A DNA stretch of 64,000 bases from Corynebacterium uropygiale (GCF_021568315.1 NZ_JAKGSI010000005.1:1-64000), one strand, 5' to 3'; positions 52,268-61,301 are shown, counted from the stretch's first letter. Notes: a model not told the origin generated them from the letters alone. Numbers and translations: made by a program.

Positions 52268-53785
52268 TTAGAGGAACTTCACCCCCTGGGCCAGGGGCAG
52301 CTCGCCGGAGTAGTTCACGGTGTTGGTTGCCCGTCGCATGTAGGCCTTCCAGGCATCGGAGCCGGATTCGCGACCGCCGCCGGTTTCCTTCTCCCCGCCG
52401 AAAGCCCCGCCGATCTCTGCGCCGGAGGTGCCGATGTTGACGTTGGCGATTCCGCAGTCCGAGCCCCGGGAGGACAGGAAGATCTCAGCTTCTGCCTGGT
52501 CGGAGGTGAAGATGGCGGAGGAAAGCCCTTGGGGAACGTCGTTGTGGAGGGCGAGGGCCTCGTCGAAGTCCCGGTAGGTGAGCACGTAGAGGATGGGGGC
52601 GAAGGTTTCTGTTTTCACGGTGGCGCTCTGACCGGGCATGCGCACGATGGCCGGTTCGACGTAGTAGGCGTCGGGGTGCTCGTCCTCGAGGACGCGGGCG
52701 CCGCCGCAGAGAACCGTTCCCCCTTCCTCCTGCGCGGAGGTCAGGGCGGAGCGCATCCCCTCGTAGGCGCCGGAGTGGATGAGCGGGCCGACGAGGACGC
52801 CCTCGTCGCGGGGATCGCCGATCTGGAGGGTGCGGTAGGCGGCGATGAGCTTCTCGGTGAACTCCTCGGCGATGGATTCGTGGATGATGAGGCGGCGCAT
52901 CGTGGTGCAGCGCTGGCCGGCCGTGCCGGCGGCAGCGAACACTACCCCGCGGAGGGCGAGGTCCAGGTCCGCGCTGGGGGCGACGATCGCGGCATTATTG
53001 CCGCCGAGTTCGAGGAGGTAGCGGCCGAATCGGGCGGCGACCCGCGGGGCGACCTCGTGGCCCATGCGGGTGGAGCCCGTCGCGGAGATGAGGGCAACAC
53101 GGGGGTCGTCGACGAGGGCCTCGCCGGCCTCGCGTTCCCCGAGGATGATGTGGTGGATGTCTGCGTCCTGTCCACAGTCAGCGACGGCCCGGGCGAGGAG
53201 GGCGTGCGCACCCAGCGCAGAGAGCAGGCTGAGCTCCGAGGGCTTCCACACGACGGTGTTTCCGCAGACAAGGGCGAGGGCCGTGTTCCAGGAGAAAACC
53301 GCGACCGGGAAGTTGAATGCCGAGATGACGCCGACGACGCCCAGCGGGTGCCAGGTTTCCATGAGCCGGTGCCCGGGGCGTTCGGAAGGCATCGTCTGCC
53401 CGTAGAGCATGCGGGATTGCCCAATGGCCAGCTCGCAGATATCAATCATCTCCTGGACTTCGCCTTCGGCCTCGGACATAGTCTTGCCCGCGTCGGACTG
53501 GACGAGAACGGCGAGGTCCCGCTTGTGCTCGCGGAGGAGCTCACCCCAGCGCCGGACGACGTGACCGCGCTCGGGGGCGGGAACGTCTCGCCAGGTGCGG
53601 AAAGCGGCCTCGGCCCGGCTGATGGTCTCATCGATGCCGTCGGCGTCGGTGGCGGGGAGGCCGAAGAGCTTCTCCCCGGTGATGGGCGTGCGGGTCTGGA
53701 GGTCCTGGGCGGAGTCGAGGAGGCTGAGGTCAACGCCGCAGGCGTCGAGGGCGGAGCGGATGGAGGTGGACAACGCGGTGGTCAT
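52268..53785 (-). CDS. amaB: Aldehyde dehydrogenase, ALDH7/AmaB type (piperideine-6-carboxylate dehydrogenase)
   Basis: A 505-residue NAD-dependent dehydrogenase. The catalytic Cys is in GTAGQRCTTMRR near residue 288, the general base Glu in LLELGGNN, and GSTRMGHEV is the NAD site. The ALDH7 group oxidises 2-aminoadipate 6-semialdehyde, the open form of piperideine-6-carboxylate, to 2-aminoadipate in lysine breakdown. The C-terminal NVNIGTSGAEIGGAFGGEKETGGGRESGSD is the group's signature. It is the last gene of a three-gene operon, 27 bases after the HglS-like gene. The start follows AGAAAGGACC. The function is inferred from family and neighbours. Confidence 0.85.
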   Translation of the reverse strand: MTTALSTSIRSALDACGVDLSLLDSAQDLQTRTPITGEKLFGLPATDADGIDETISRAEAAFRTWRDVPAPERGHVVRRWGELLREHKRDLAVLVQSDAGKTMSEAEGEVQEMIDICELAIGQSRMLYGQTMPSERPGHRLMETWHPLGVVGVISAFNFPVAVFSWNTALALVCGNTVVWKPSELSLLSALGAHALLARAVADCGQDADIHHIILGEREAGEALVDDPRVALISATGSTRMGHEVAPRVAARFGRYLLELGGNNAAIVAPSADLDLALRGVVFAAAGTAGQRCTTMRRLIIHESIAEEFTEKLIAAYRTLQIGDPRDEGVLVGPLIHSGAYEGMRSALTSAQEEGGTVLCGGARVLEDEHPDAYYVEPAIVRMPGQSATVKTETFAPILYVLTYRDFDEALALHNDVPQGLSSAIFTSDQAEAEIFLSSRGSDCGIANVNIGTSGAEIGGAFGGEKETGGGRESGSDAWKAYMRRATNTVNYSGELPLAQGVKFL

Positions 53786-53812
53786 GAGGGTCCTTTCTGG
53801 GAGCGTGAGGTG

Positions 53813-55246
53813 TTAAGTGGTGGTCGGGGTGCCGAGGTAGTCGTCGAGAATCTCGATCCCCAGTGCCTTCTCGCACGCCTCGAGGGAGGCGCTCCGCTGG
53901 GCGGAGTAGAGGTCCGCGGGGTCGGCGATCGGCCGGCCGATCATGGCGGAGAGGGATGCGGCATCATAGGAGGTTCCTTGGTGCCGGTTGTCCCTCGTGC
54001 CTTCTCCGGTGAGATTGGATTGGAAGATTCCGGCGGCTGAGCGGGGGAGGAAATCCTCGTAGACGATGGGCTCGGCGAGGAGAACGCCGTCGCGCAGGAG
54101 CGCGGAGAGCGGGACGGCCCCCTGACCTGCGGTCGGGGTGGAGGTGGCGTCGTCTGCGGGCCGGTAGGTGAAGAAGCCGAGGCCCCGGGCGTCGAGTTCC
54201 GCTTCGGTGAGAGGGAGGTGTTCGCGCCAGACCTCGCGGGCGATGTCGGTGCGGGTGCGCTTGGGGTGCTCGGCGAGGCGACGGTCGGTTTCAGCGATGA
54301 GCTGGTCGTAGAGGTCGCGCCCGGGCGGGGTGAGGGCGATGCCCCGCTGTTCGACTTCTCCGAAGCGGACGCGGAGGGTGCCCGGGCCGATCGAGCCGTC
54401 GGGGAAGCGGAAGGTGCGGTGCTCGTCAAGAGCGCGGAAGGATGTTTGGCGTAGGAGGACGTCGGGGCCTTCCCACGCGGGTGGGCCTTGGACCTCGTCG
54501 ATCATGGTGATGCCGCGGTCCTCCATGCGCTGGTAGAGCTCGTCGATGTCGAGGACGCGGGGTGTGAGGTGGTTGATGTGTGTGCTGCTGACCCCTCCGA
54601 TATCTGCGGCGACAGCGGAGATGGCTTCGAGCTCGCGATACCAGGTTTCCTCGACGGGCTCGTCGGAGAGCTGGAAGGAGGCGGTGGCGAGGTCGAGGAA
54701 GCGCTCGGCGTCCTCCGGGGGAAGGCCGTCCTCGGCGTCGGCGCGGTCCGCGAGAGCGAGGAGCTCCTCCGGGAAGAGCGTGCGCTGCTCGAGGAAAGCG
54801 CGAAGGCGTTCCTGCAGCTCGGGGGTGAAGAAGCGGGGGTCGTCGACGGCCAGCATGGACGTGAACACCCGGAAGGGGTTGCGAGCCAGTTCCTCTCGGT
54901 CGGTGGGACGGAAAGCCGTCGAGACGACGGGGACGGAGCTGGCTGCGGCCTCGCGCAGGTCATAGAATCCGACCGGATACATGCCCAGGGCTGCGAAGAT
55001 GCGTGCGACCTGGGAGAGCTCGGTGGGGGTGCCGACGCGGATGGCGCCGTGGCGTTCCGCGGTGACGCGGGCGATGCTGCCCAGATGCTCGGCGAGGTCC
55101 GGGTGAGCTGTGGCGAAGTCTCGGTTCACCTCCTCGGAGACCTCCACGAGGGTGGTGTAGGCGGGGACTTCCTCCCCATACATGGCGGAGAGTCTCCGAG
55201 CGAAGGCGGCGCGGAGTTCCCACCGTGCGAGATGTGGTGTCGTCAT
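53813..55246 (-). CDS. hglS: 2-Oxoadipate dioxygenase/decarboxylase (HglS, DUF1338 family)
   Basis: A 477-residue non-haem Fe(II) enzyme. HglS of Pseudomonas putida turns 2-oxoadipate and O2 into D-2-hydroxyglutarate and CO2, using ligands near His70, His226 and Glu294. Here the counterparts are His66 (AERHGAIRVGT), His226 in STHINHLTPR (His223 also nearby) and Glu297 in FGEVEQRG, the same pattern. Length fits (about 460). The ATG at 55246 has AGAGGA seven bases upstream; in-frame codons before it have no homology or binding site. It sits between the oxidase gene (10 bases) and the aldehyde dehydrogenase gene (27 bases). Confidence 0.86.
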   Translation of the reverse strand: MTTPHLARWELRAAFARRLSAMYGEEVPAYTTLVEVSEEVNRDFATAHPDLAEHLGSIARVTAERHGAIRVGTPTELSQVARIFAALGMYPVGFYDLREAAASSVPVVSTAFRPTDREELARNPFRVFTSMLAVDDPRFFTPELQERLRAFLEQRTLFPEELLALADRADAEDGLPPEDAERFLDLATASFQLSDEPVEETWYRELEAISAVAADIGGVSSTHINHLTPRVLDIDELYQRMEDRGITMIDEVQGPPAWEGPDVLLRQTSFRALDEHRTFRFPDGSIGPGTLRVRFGEVEQRGIALTPPGRDLYDQLIAETDRRLAEHPKRTRTDIAREVWREHLPLTEAELDARGLGFFTYRPADDATSTPTAGQGAVPLSALLRDGVLLAEPIVYEDFLPRSAAGIFQSNLTGEGTRDNRHQGTSYDAASLSAMIGRPIADPADLYSAQRSASLEACEKALGIEILDDYLGTPTTT

Positions 55247-55256
55247 CGTGAATCCT

Positions 55257-56495
55257 CTAAATGATGTTGAGTTCTTTCCACGGCGTACCGACGCCGGAGA
55301 AGCGCGTGGCGGAGAACGGGCGTGGGTCCATGAAGGGGGTGGTGTCGGCGATGATGTCGGCGAGGAGCTCGCCCGCGGCGGGGGCCTGTAGGAAGCCGTG
55401 GCCCGAGAACCCGGCGATGTAGAAGAAGCCGGGGACCGTGAGCGAGGGCCCGATGAGCGCATTGTGATCTGGGGTGTTCTCATAGAACCCGGCCCAGCCC
55501 GAGGCGAGCGTCGGATTCTCCAGTTCAGGGGCGATGATGGAGGCCGCGGCGTTGAACTCCGCAAGCCAGGCATTGCTGTATTCGCGGCAGAAGCCGGGCT
55601 CCTCGGCATGGGAGATCCCCAGAAGAAGCCCGCGGCTATAGTTGTGGAGGTACATGGTGGTCGACAGATCCAGCGTGAAGGGGATACGTGGCGGGCAGTG
55701 CGCCTGATCCTGCTGTGGGGTGAGGCCGATCATCCTGCGCGTCGGTTCGACGGGGAGGTCCACCCCGGCCATCTCGCCGATGCTCTTGCTCCAGGCTCCC
55801 GCCGCACAGACGACCGTCGAGGTCCTCACCGCACCGCGGTTGGTGAGGACCGCAGTGATGGAGGCAGCTGTGCGTTCGATGTCGAGAACCTCGGTGTGAT
55901 CGCAGATCTGGACATTCTTGGCGACGAGTGCCCGCCGCAGACCCTCGACGACGGCGGCCGGGGAGGCGTGGCCATCGTTGGGGGTAAAACACGCCGCGGT
56001 GAGGGCGTCGGGATTGAGATAGGGATTGAGCTCCTGCGCCTGGGCAGGGGAGAGGACGCGGGCGTCGATCCCGAGGAGACGCTGCTCGTGGGCGGATTGC
56101 TCGAGGCTTGCGCGTTCCTCCTCGGTGCGACCGAGGAAGAGATAGCCCACCTTGTTGAGATGGATGTCCACGCCGAAGGTCTCGGAAAACTGCTCGTAGA
56201 CGGCGAGGGAGCGTTGGCCCAGGACGATGTTCGCCGGGTCCGAGAAGTTGGCGCGGACACCGCCGAGAGGCTTGGCAGAGGAGCCGCTGCCGAGGGTGTT
56301 GCGTTCGAGGATGAGGATCCCGGAGTAGTCGCCCCGAGCGGTGCGCCCGATGCCGCGCTCGGTGAGATAGTAGGCAGCGCTGAGGCCCATGACGCCGCCG
56401 CCGATGATGACGATCTCAGCGGAGGAGGGAAGCGACTCCGCGGTACTCATCTCGAGGGATACGGCGGTTCCGCAGCTGGGTGGGAGCTCGAACAT
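55257..56495 (-). CDS. FAD-dependent amine/amino-acid oxidase (L-pipecolate oxidase candidate)
   Basis: A 412-residue flavoprotein of the D-amino-acid oxidase/sarcosine oxidase superfamily. The FAD loop is IIGGGVMGLSAAYYL near residue 29, and the C-terminal AGFSGHGFLQAPAAGELLAD binds the flavin. In P. putida the AmaA flavoprotein oxidises L-pipecolate to piperideine-6-carboxylate, the substrate of AmaB; the operon partners here (HglS and an ALDH7) make AmaA function the natural guess. Sarcosine, proline or D-amino acids are the alternatives. The ATG has AAAGGAG seven bases upstream. The promoter carries the 14-bp site at 56525-56538. Confidence 0.72.
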   Translation of the reverse strand: MFELPPSCGTAVSLEMSTAESLPSSAEIVIIGGGVMGLSAAYYLTERGIGRTARGDYSGILILERNTLGSGSSAKPLGGVRANFSDPANIVLGQRSLAVYEQFSETFGVDIHLNKVGYLFLGRTEEERASLEQSAHEQRLLGIDARVLSPAQAQELNPYLNPDALTAACFTPNDGHASPAAVVEGLRRALVAKNVQICDHTEVLDIERTAASITAVLTNRGAVRTSTVVCAAGAWSKSIGEMAGVDLPVEPTRRMIGLTPQQDQAHCPPRIPFTLDLSTTMYLHNYSRGLLLGISHAEEPGFCREYSNAWLAEFNAAASIIAPELENPTLASGWAGFYENTPDHNALIGPSLTVPGFFYIAGFSGHGFLQAPAAGELLADIIADTTPFMDPRPFSATRFSGVGTPWKELNII

Positions 56496-56524
56496 GATCG
56501 GCTCCTTTCTGTGGAGAGTGATCA

Positions 56525-56540
56525 GTTATCGATTACTCTA
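56525..56540 (-). promoter_or_regulatory. Operator and -10 box of the oxidase-hglS-amaB operon
   Basis: GTTATCGATTACTC (56525-56538) is identical, in inverted orientation, to the site at 57455-57468 before the symporter. On the minus strand it overlaps the -10 TAGAGT (56535-56540), so bound regulator would cover the promoter. The core GTTATCGATTAC is nearly self-complementary. Confidence 0.7.
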
Positions 56541-56641
56541 AACAGAAAAGTGGCCCGTGTCACCGATTCGTGCAAAGAACGTGCGCCGCGGGGGTGGCCG
56601 GGGGTGGGGGAGGGTGCTCTGAGCTGGCCTTGGGTGAAGGG

Positions 56642-57343
56642 CTACGGGCGGGCGTAGTCGAGGTGGCGGACCATGAGATCGGCGGCCAGAATGGCCTCGC
56701 CGCGGCGGACGGCATCGGCGATGGCGATGTGCTCTTCGGCGCTGAGACGGTCCTTCTCCTCGTCGCCGAGGTGCTGGTATACCCCGTTGATGCGGGACTG
56801 GTTGCGTAGGGTGCGAACGATCTGTGACCAGCGCTTATTTCCCAGGAGATCGACGAGATAGCAGTGGAAATCGTGGTCGGCGTCGAGGTAGGGGAGGAGG
56901 TCGCCGCCCGGGGCGTCGGGGAGTTGCTCTCGGGCGGCGAGGGCAAGACTCATGAGTGTGGAAGCCTGTTCGCTGCTCAGGCGGAGCGAGGCGACTCGGC
57001 GCACGGCCTCTACCTCGATGAGCCTGCGGAGGTCATAGACCTCTTGTCGATCAGCGGGGCTCATGAGGACGACGCGAAAACCCCGGTTGCGGACCGGCTC
57101 GAGGAGGCCTTCACCGCTGAGTGAGAGCATGGCTTCGCGCACCGGACTATTGGATGTGCCCAGCTGAGAGGCCATATTGTTGGCCGAGTAGAGGTGTCCG
57201 GGCCGCATCTCGCCGCTCACCAGCTGGCGTCGGATCTTCTCCTCGATCTCCTCCTTGAGAGAGGGACGGGGGTGGGTTGGGGGGAGGCTGAGGACGATGT
57301 CCTCTCCCGTGGCTGTGGCGTAGTCGATGACGTTCTTCTTCAT
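56642..57343 (-). CDS. GntR/FadR-type regulator of the pipecolate/lysine cluster
   Basis: A 233-residue regulator: a winged helix (about 28-95; NNMASQLGTSNSPVREAMLSLSGEGLL) and an FCD domain with the LDADHDFHCYLVDLLGN metal site and a late His (EEHIAIADAVRRG). It lies between the oxidase operon and the symporter gene, whose promoters share one 14-bp site, so it is the likely repressor. The effector is probably an intermediate such as 2-aminoadipate or 2-oxoadipate. The start has no clear Shine-Dalgarno. It is unrelated in sequence to the GntR1-like gene at 19138 beyond the family. Confidence 0.85.
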   Translation of the reverse strand: MKKNVIDYATATGEDIVLSLPPTHPRPSLKEEIEEKIRRQLVSGEMRPGHLYSANNMASQLGTSNSPVREAMLSLSGEGLLEPVRNRGFRVVLMSPADRQEVYDLRRLIEVEAVRRVASLRLSSEQASTLMSLALAAREQLPDAPGGDLLPYLDADHDFHCYLVDLLGNKRWSQIVRTLRNQSRINGVYQHLGDEEKDRLSAEEHIAIADAVRRGEAILAADLMVRHLDYARP

Positions 57344-57454
57344 GGTGTCCGCTCGGGATGGGGGATAAGTGTGCAGCTAGACGGCCTATTCGTAGATCTG
57401 AGTGTAGCGCGATTCGGATTCGCGGAGAATTTTTTTCCGAAATCTGTGGCGGTG

Positions 57455-57468
57455 GAGTAATCGATAAC
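57455..57468 (+). promoter_or_regulatory. Operator upstream of the AGCS symporter gene
   Basis: GAGTAATCGATAAC is the exact reverse complement of the site at 56525-56538. It overlaps the TAACAT (57465-57470) -10 candidate of the symporter gene. The gntR gene starts 112 bases away on the other side, so the site may also set its own expression. Confidence 0.7.
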
Positions 57469-57508
57469 ATAGACTATGCCCCACGTCACAGTAGTGAGGA
57501 GAATTCCT

Positions 57509-59053
57509 ATGACCCCACACCTTATGACCATGGCAGCGGAGTCCGGGGGCGTCGATGCCGCCATTCAAGGCGTCTTCGGGCCGGTCGTTGATTGGCTCGA
57601 AACCATTGTCTTCTTCGCGGTTCCCATCGGCGGGGCTGAGCTGCCGCTCGTGGTCCTCTGGCTGTTTGCCGCGGGCATCATCATGACTGTATGGATGCGC
57701 GTGCGGCCTCTTGGCGACGCCATGCAGACCCTGCGCATCGTGCGCGGCCATATGAGCAGGCATCGCGACGCCGGCGAGGTCACCAGCTTCCAAGCGATGG
57801 CCACCGAGCTCGCGGGAACGATCGGCCTGGGCAACATCGCGGGTGTTGCCGTCGCGATCTCGATCGGTGGTCCTGGCGCTTCCTTGTGGATCATCATTGC
57901 CGGCGTGCTCGGCATGTCCCTCAAGCTCGTGGAGGCCACTGCCTCCCAGATGTTCCGCCGGGTCAATGATGACGGGACGATCTCCGGCGGGCCCATGTAC
58001 TACCTCACCGACGGACTGAAGAGTATCGGTAAACCCAAGACTGGGAAGTTCCTGGGCTACTTCTACGGAATCGCCTTCATGTTCGCGGCAGTCGGAGCGG
58101 GCAACATCTTCCAGTCCAACCAGATCACCATGCACCTCGTGAGCATCACGCACTCGGAGGACGGCTGGCTGGGACACAACGGCTGGTTCGTCGGACTCAT
58201 TCTCATGATCTTTGCCGCGGCCGTGGTGCTGGGCGGGCTGCAGTCCATCGCGACGTGGACGAGCCGCCTGGTTCCCCTGATGTCGGTGGTGTATGCGGTG
58301 GCGGTGCTCGTCATACTCGGGGTGAATGTGTCCCAGGTGCCGGAGGCCCTTCAGCTCATCGTGGTCCGGGGGCTCACCGGGGAGGGTGTGACGGGTGGCG
58401 TCATTGGCGTCGCGATCATCGGTATTCAGCGAGCGTGCTTCTCCAACGTCGCCGGCGTGGGGACCGCGGGATTCGCGCACTCTGCCACGAAGAACCACAA
58501 GCCGGCCGAAGAAGGCCTGGTCGCAGCGTGGGAGCCGTTCATTGACTCTGTGATTGTCTGTACGCTGACGGCGCTGGCTATCGTCGTGACCGGCCAATAC
58601 GGCAATGCGGACAGCGATGGCATCATCCTCACCAGCCAGGCCTTTGCTAGCGTGAACAGCTTCTTCCCGATCGTGCTGTCGCTCTCCATCCTTCTCTTCG
58701 GTTTCTCGACGGTCCTCAGCTACGCCTACTACGGGCGCAAGGCTGCGGGCTTCGTGTTCGGGAATAACAAAGTGGCGGAGCGAATCTACGACATCTTCTA
58801 CTTCATCATGGTGATCGTCGGTGCGGCGGTCTCGCTCGAGACCGTGACGCGCTTCTCGGATGCGCTCTTCTTCCTGGTCACCATCCCCAACCTCGTGGGC
58901 CTGTACTTCCTAGGCGGAGTGCTGCGCAAGGAAATCAAGGGCTACCGCGAGGGGGTCAAAGCCGGGCGGGTCAAACCCGTCCCGAAGGCCGAGCGCTCCA
59001 CCCTCATGGGAGATCCCATGCCGGAGGCAGTGTCAGAGGGAGCGCACAGCTAA
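57509..59053 (+). CDS. AGCS-family sodium:amino-acid symporter linked to the catabolic cluster
   Basis: A 514-residue symporter with about eleven helices and the ELAGTIGLGNIAGVAVAISIGGPG motif (around 95), the same family hallmark as the gene at 4289. The N-terminus is longer, and the loops differ strongly, so they are paralogs, not recent duplicates. It is divergent from the gntR gene and shares the 14-bp operator, so it probably imports the substrate of the oxidase operon (pipecolate, lysine or a related amino acid). The ATG at 57509 has AGGAGA seven bases upstream; ATG 57476 lacks one. Confidence 0.85.
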   Translation: MTPHLMTMAAESGGVDAAIQGVFGPVVDWLETIVFFAVPIGGAELPLVVLWLFAAGIIMTVWMRVRPLGDAMQTLRIVRGHMSRHRDAGEVTSFQAMATELAGTIGLGNIAGVAVAISIGGPGASLWIIIAGVLGMSLKLVEATASQMFRRVNDDGTISGGPMYYLTDGLKSIGKPKTGKFLGYFYGIAFMFAAVGAGNIFQSNQITMHLVSITHSEDGWLGHNGWFVGLILMIFAAAVVLGGLQSIATWTSRLVPLMSVVYAVAVLVILGVNVSQVPEALQLIVVRGLTGEGVTGGVIGVAIIGIQRACFSNVAGVGTAGFAHSATKNHKPAEEGLVAAWEPFIDSVIVCTLTALAIVVTGQYGNADSDGIILTSQAFASVNSFFPIVLSLSILLFGFSTVLSYAYYGRKAAGFVFGNNKVAERIYDIFYFIMVIVGAAVSLETVTRFSDALFFLVTIPNLVGLYFLGGVLRKEIKGYREGVKAGRVKPVPKAERSTLMGDPMPEAVSEGAHS

Positions 59054-59162
59054 AACGGCATGCGCCCCAGCTGACTCCGTCCGCACGCCCGGATGTCCGA
59101 CGCGCGGCCGGGGCGCGCGGCCCCTCTCGGGAATGCTCCCCGGGACCGCGGCCCCTGCCGGG

Positions 59163-61250
59163 TCACGCAGAGGCGGTGACAGCGTCTCCCCCGATGATCT
59201 CCCAGACGCTGCGCGCAGCGGCAGAGGTTTCCTGCAGCATGAGCGCCTGGGAACCCGGGATGGGGGAGATCGTGGTGTCTGGCATCTGGGCATAGGTGGG
59301 GATGCCAACCAGGTGGACGCGGGCATCCGGCGAACCATCCGGGTGGACGAGGAGCCGGCGCCCCCGCTCCACCTCGGGGGAGCCCGTCTCCACCGCGGTG
59401 CCCTCGGGGCCGCGCAGGGAGAAGGGGCGAATGCGCTGCTCATCGGCCAGCGAGTCGAGGAGCGGATCCGCGGGGTCCCGGCGGCCCACGTGCGGGCGGT
59501 GCATCCACGCATCGACGAGCACCGGGGAGTGGAAGACCTCGCCGGGAAGGCTTGCCGTGCGGATCTCCCACTGGCCGTTTTCGCCAAGGCTCAGCTGGGG
59601 GTCAGCACCGAGGAAGGTAACCAGCCCCGCGTCGTACAGAGCGAGGAGCTGGCGCGTCCGAAACAGCGGCGGGCCCGAGCCCACCATTTGCCCCAGGGAC
59701 ATGAAGGCGGAGAGCGTTGGCCGGGAATCGAGGGTGAAAGCCCCCTCCGCGCCGATGATGCTCGCCGGCTTCCGGGAGGCGCTGATCGACCACAGCGCGG
59801 ACTTCAACGCCGAGTCGCGGGCGCCCACAGCCTCCGCGATATCGCCCGCCATGCGCTCGCCAATGTGCGCGCCCAGCTCCTCCACGCTGCCGAAGCTCCC
59901 CTGGAGGGGCGTGAGGAGGGGGCGGAGATCCAACCGGTCCGAAGCCTCCGGGACCTCCGGCTCCGCGAGGGAGGGGAGGGCGTCGAGGAGTCCCTCGTCC
60001 GGGGCGGCCTCAAGGCGACGGAGGATGCTCTCCACGGCGGTGTCAGGGGAGGGGCCGGCGAAAGCCTCGGGCCGCGTGCGGCCGAGGGTGCGGTAGTAGT
60101 CCTCGGCGGCGTCGCGGAGGATGGCCGGCCAGAGTTCCGTGCGGAAGTCGACGCTGGAGGGGGCAGGCGCCTCGGGGCCGGGATAGAACGGGCGGAGGCG
60201 CTTCTTCTGCGCGCGGAGTCGGGGGATCGCGGCCTCCGGGGGCAGCGAGTGATACTCCGATTTCGGCAGGTAGGGATAGCCGCGGTGGCTGGTAACCAGC
60301 AGGTGGGGTTCGCGCCCACTCAGCTCGTAGCGCAGCCCCGAACGGGCGGAGTCATCCTCGATGAAGCGGCCGCCGCGGTCGATGGTGAGAAGCGCCATGA
60401 CGTCGAAGAAGCCCATACCCATGCCGCGCACGAGCACCGCACCTTCCTCCGGGACCTCCTCGATGGGCTGCTCCACCGGGTTGTCCGGGCGCACCCACGT
60501 CAGCCCCGGATGGGAGGCCACGGCCTCGGCGAGTCGCTCCTCCTCCGGGGTGGGCGCGGGGCGCAGCCACCCCGGCGCAATGACCGTCGCGTCCGCGGCA
60601 ACCTCCGTGCCATCCGAGAGGCGAATGACATCGCGGGAGCGGCCATCGCCGGGGTTCTCCGCGTCCGCCCCTGCCGAGGCCCCCGCCGTCCCCGCCGTCC
60701 TCGCCGCGCGAATGCTCAACGCTCGCGCCTGGTGGTGGTGCACGGTGACGGAATCATCGAGGAGGTGGAGGGCCACGTTCAAGCACCAGCGGATATAGGC
60801 CCCGTAGAGCGCCCGGGAGGGGTGGGACTCCGGGCGAGAGCGCGCGAGCTCCTCGTCGAAACGTTCGCGCACCTCGGGGGAGACCTCGACGAGGCGGAAG
60901 GTCTCGACGACCGCCGCGGGGAGATCGGCCGCGGCGGCCTCGGGCTCGCGGAGGAGCCGGATCCACTCGTAGAGGGTGGGTCCCTCGAGGATGGGGCCAG
61001 AGATCCCGGAGTCCGGCTCGGTGAAGAGGGTGACCGCGCCGGCGAGGGTGTTCATGCACAGGGTGGAGGTTTGCTCCGGATCCCAGATGCGGCCGGCGCC
61101 CGCGGGGGCATCGTCGATGAGATGGAGATGAACCGAGCGGTCTATCCCCGCGGCCGCCTCGGTGCGGCTCCACTGGGCAAGCCTCTCGACGAGGCACACG
61201 CCGCGCGGACCAAGGCCAATAATCGCGATCGAAGAGTGCTGCGTAGTCAT
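59163..61250 (-). CDS. FAD/NAD(P)-binding oxidoreductase of unknown substrate
   Basis: A 695-residue flavoprotein. The N-terminal dinucleotide loop IIGLGPRGVCLVERL (about 10-24) and the second Gly-rich stretch VLVRGMGMGFFDVMALL (about 290) mark the FAD/NAD(P)-binding NAD_binding_9 type group. The middle and C-terminal regions are unassigned. Homologs lie beside peptide-type ABC importers in actinobacteria, as here. It is divergent from the importer, with an McbR-type site between them. TAGACT ends eight bases before the ATG (leaderless). Possible roles are N-oxidation or sulfur oxidation of an imported compound; neither is shown by the sequence. Confidence 0.7.
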   Translation of the reverse strand: MTTQHSSIAIIGLGPRGVCLVERLAQWSRTEAAAGIDRSVHLHLIDDAPAGAGRIWDPEQTSTLCMNTLAGAVTLFTEPDSGISGPILEGPTLYEWIRLLREPEAAAADLPAAVVETFRLVEVSPEVRERFDEELARSRPESHPSRALYGAYIRWCLNVALHLLDDSVTVHHHQARALSIRAARTAGTAGASAGADAENPGDGRSRDVIRLSDGTEVAADATVIAPGWLRPAPTPEEERLAEAVASHPGLTWVRPDNPVEQPIEEVPEEGAVLVRGMGMGFFDVMALLTIDRGGRFIEDDSARSGLRYELSGREPHLLVTSHRGYPYLPKSEYHSLPPEAAIPRLRAQKKRLRPFYPGPEAPAPSSVDFRTELWPAILRDAAEDYYRTLGRTRPEAFAGPSPDTAVESILRRLEAAPDEGLLDALPSLAEPEVPEASDRLDLRPLLTPLQGSFGSVEELGAHIGERMAGDIAEAVGARDSALKSALWSISASRKPASIIGAEGAFTLDSRPTLSAFMSLGQMVGSGPPLFRTRQLLALYDAGLVTFLGADPQLSLGENGQWEIRTASLPGEVFHSPVLVDAWMHRPHVGRRDPADPLLDSLADEQRIRPFSLRGPEGTAVETGSPEVERGRRLLVHPDGSPDARVHLVGIPTYAQMPDTTISPIPGSQALMLQETSAAARSVWEIIGGDAVTASA

Positions 61251-61285
61251 GGTGTCTCAGTCTAGCTCACGCCCCGCCGGCTAAA

Positions 61286-61301
61286 AAGACAGGCCGGTCT
61301 A
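61286..61301 (+). promoter_or_regulatory. McbR-type operator between flavoprotein and ABC importer
   Basis: AAGAC-AGGCCG-GTCTA matches TAGAC-N6-GTCTA with one mismatch. It lies 36 bases upstream of the flavoprotein start and 75 bases upstream of the importer start. A related direct repeat (CGGTCTATTA at 61295-61304, CGGTCTGTTA at 61318-61327, 23-base period) overlaps it. Confidence 0.7.

Noticed and set aside
53813..55609. 598-codon version of the HglS-like gene
   Set aside because: The extra 120 residues are a Pro/Ser/Arg-rich shadow of the oxidase gene; ATG 55246 has a ribosome binding site and starts at the family N-terminus.
57476..57508. ATG at 57476 as the symporter start
   Set aside because: It lies at the expected transcription start, and ATG 57509 has AGGAGA at good distance and gives a more typical N-terminus. 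A leaderless start at 57476 cannot be fully excluded.
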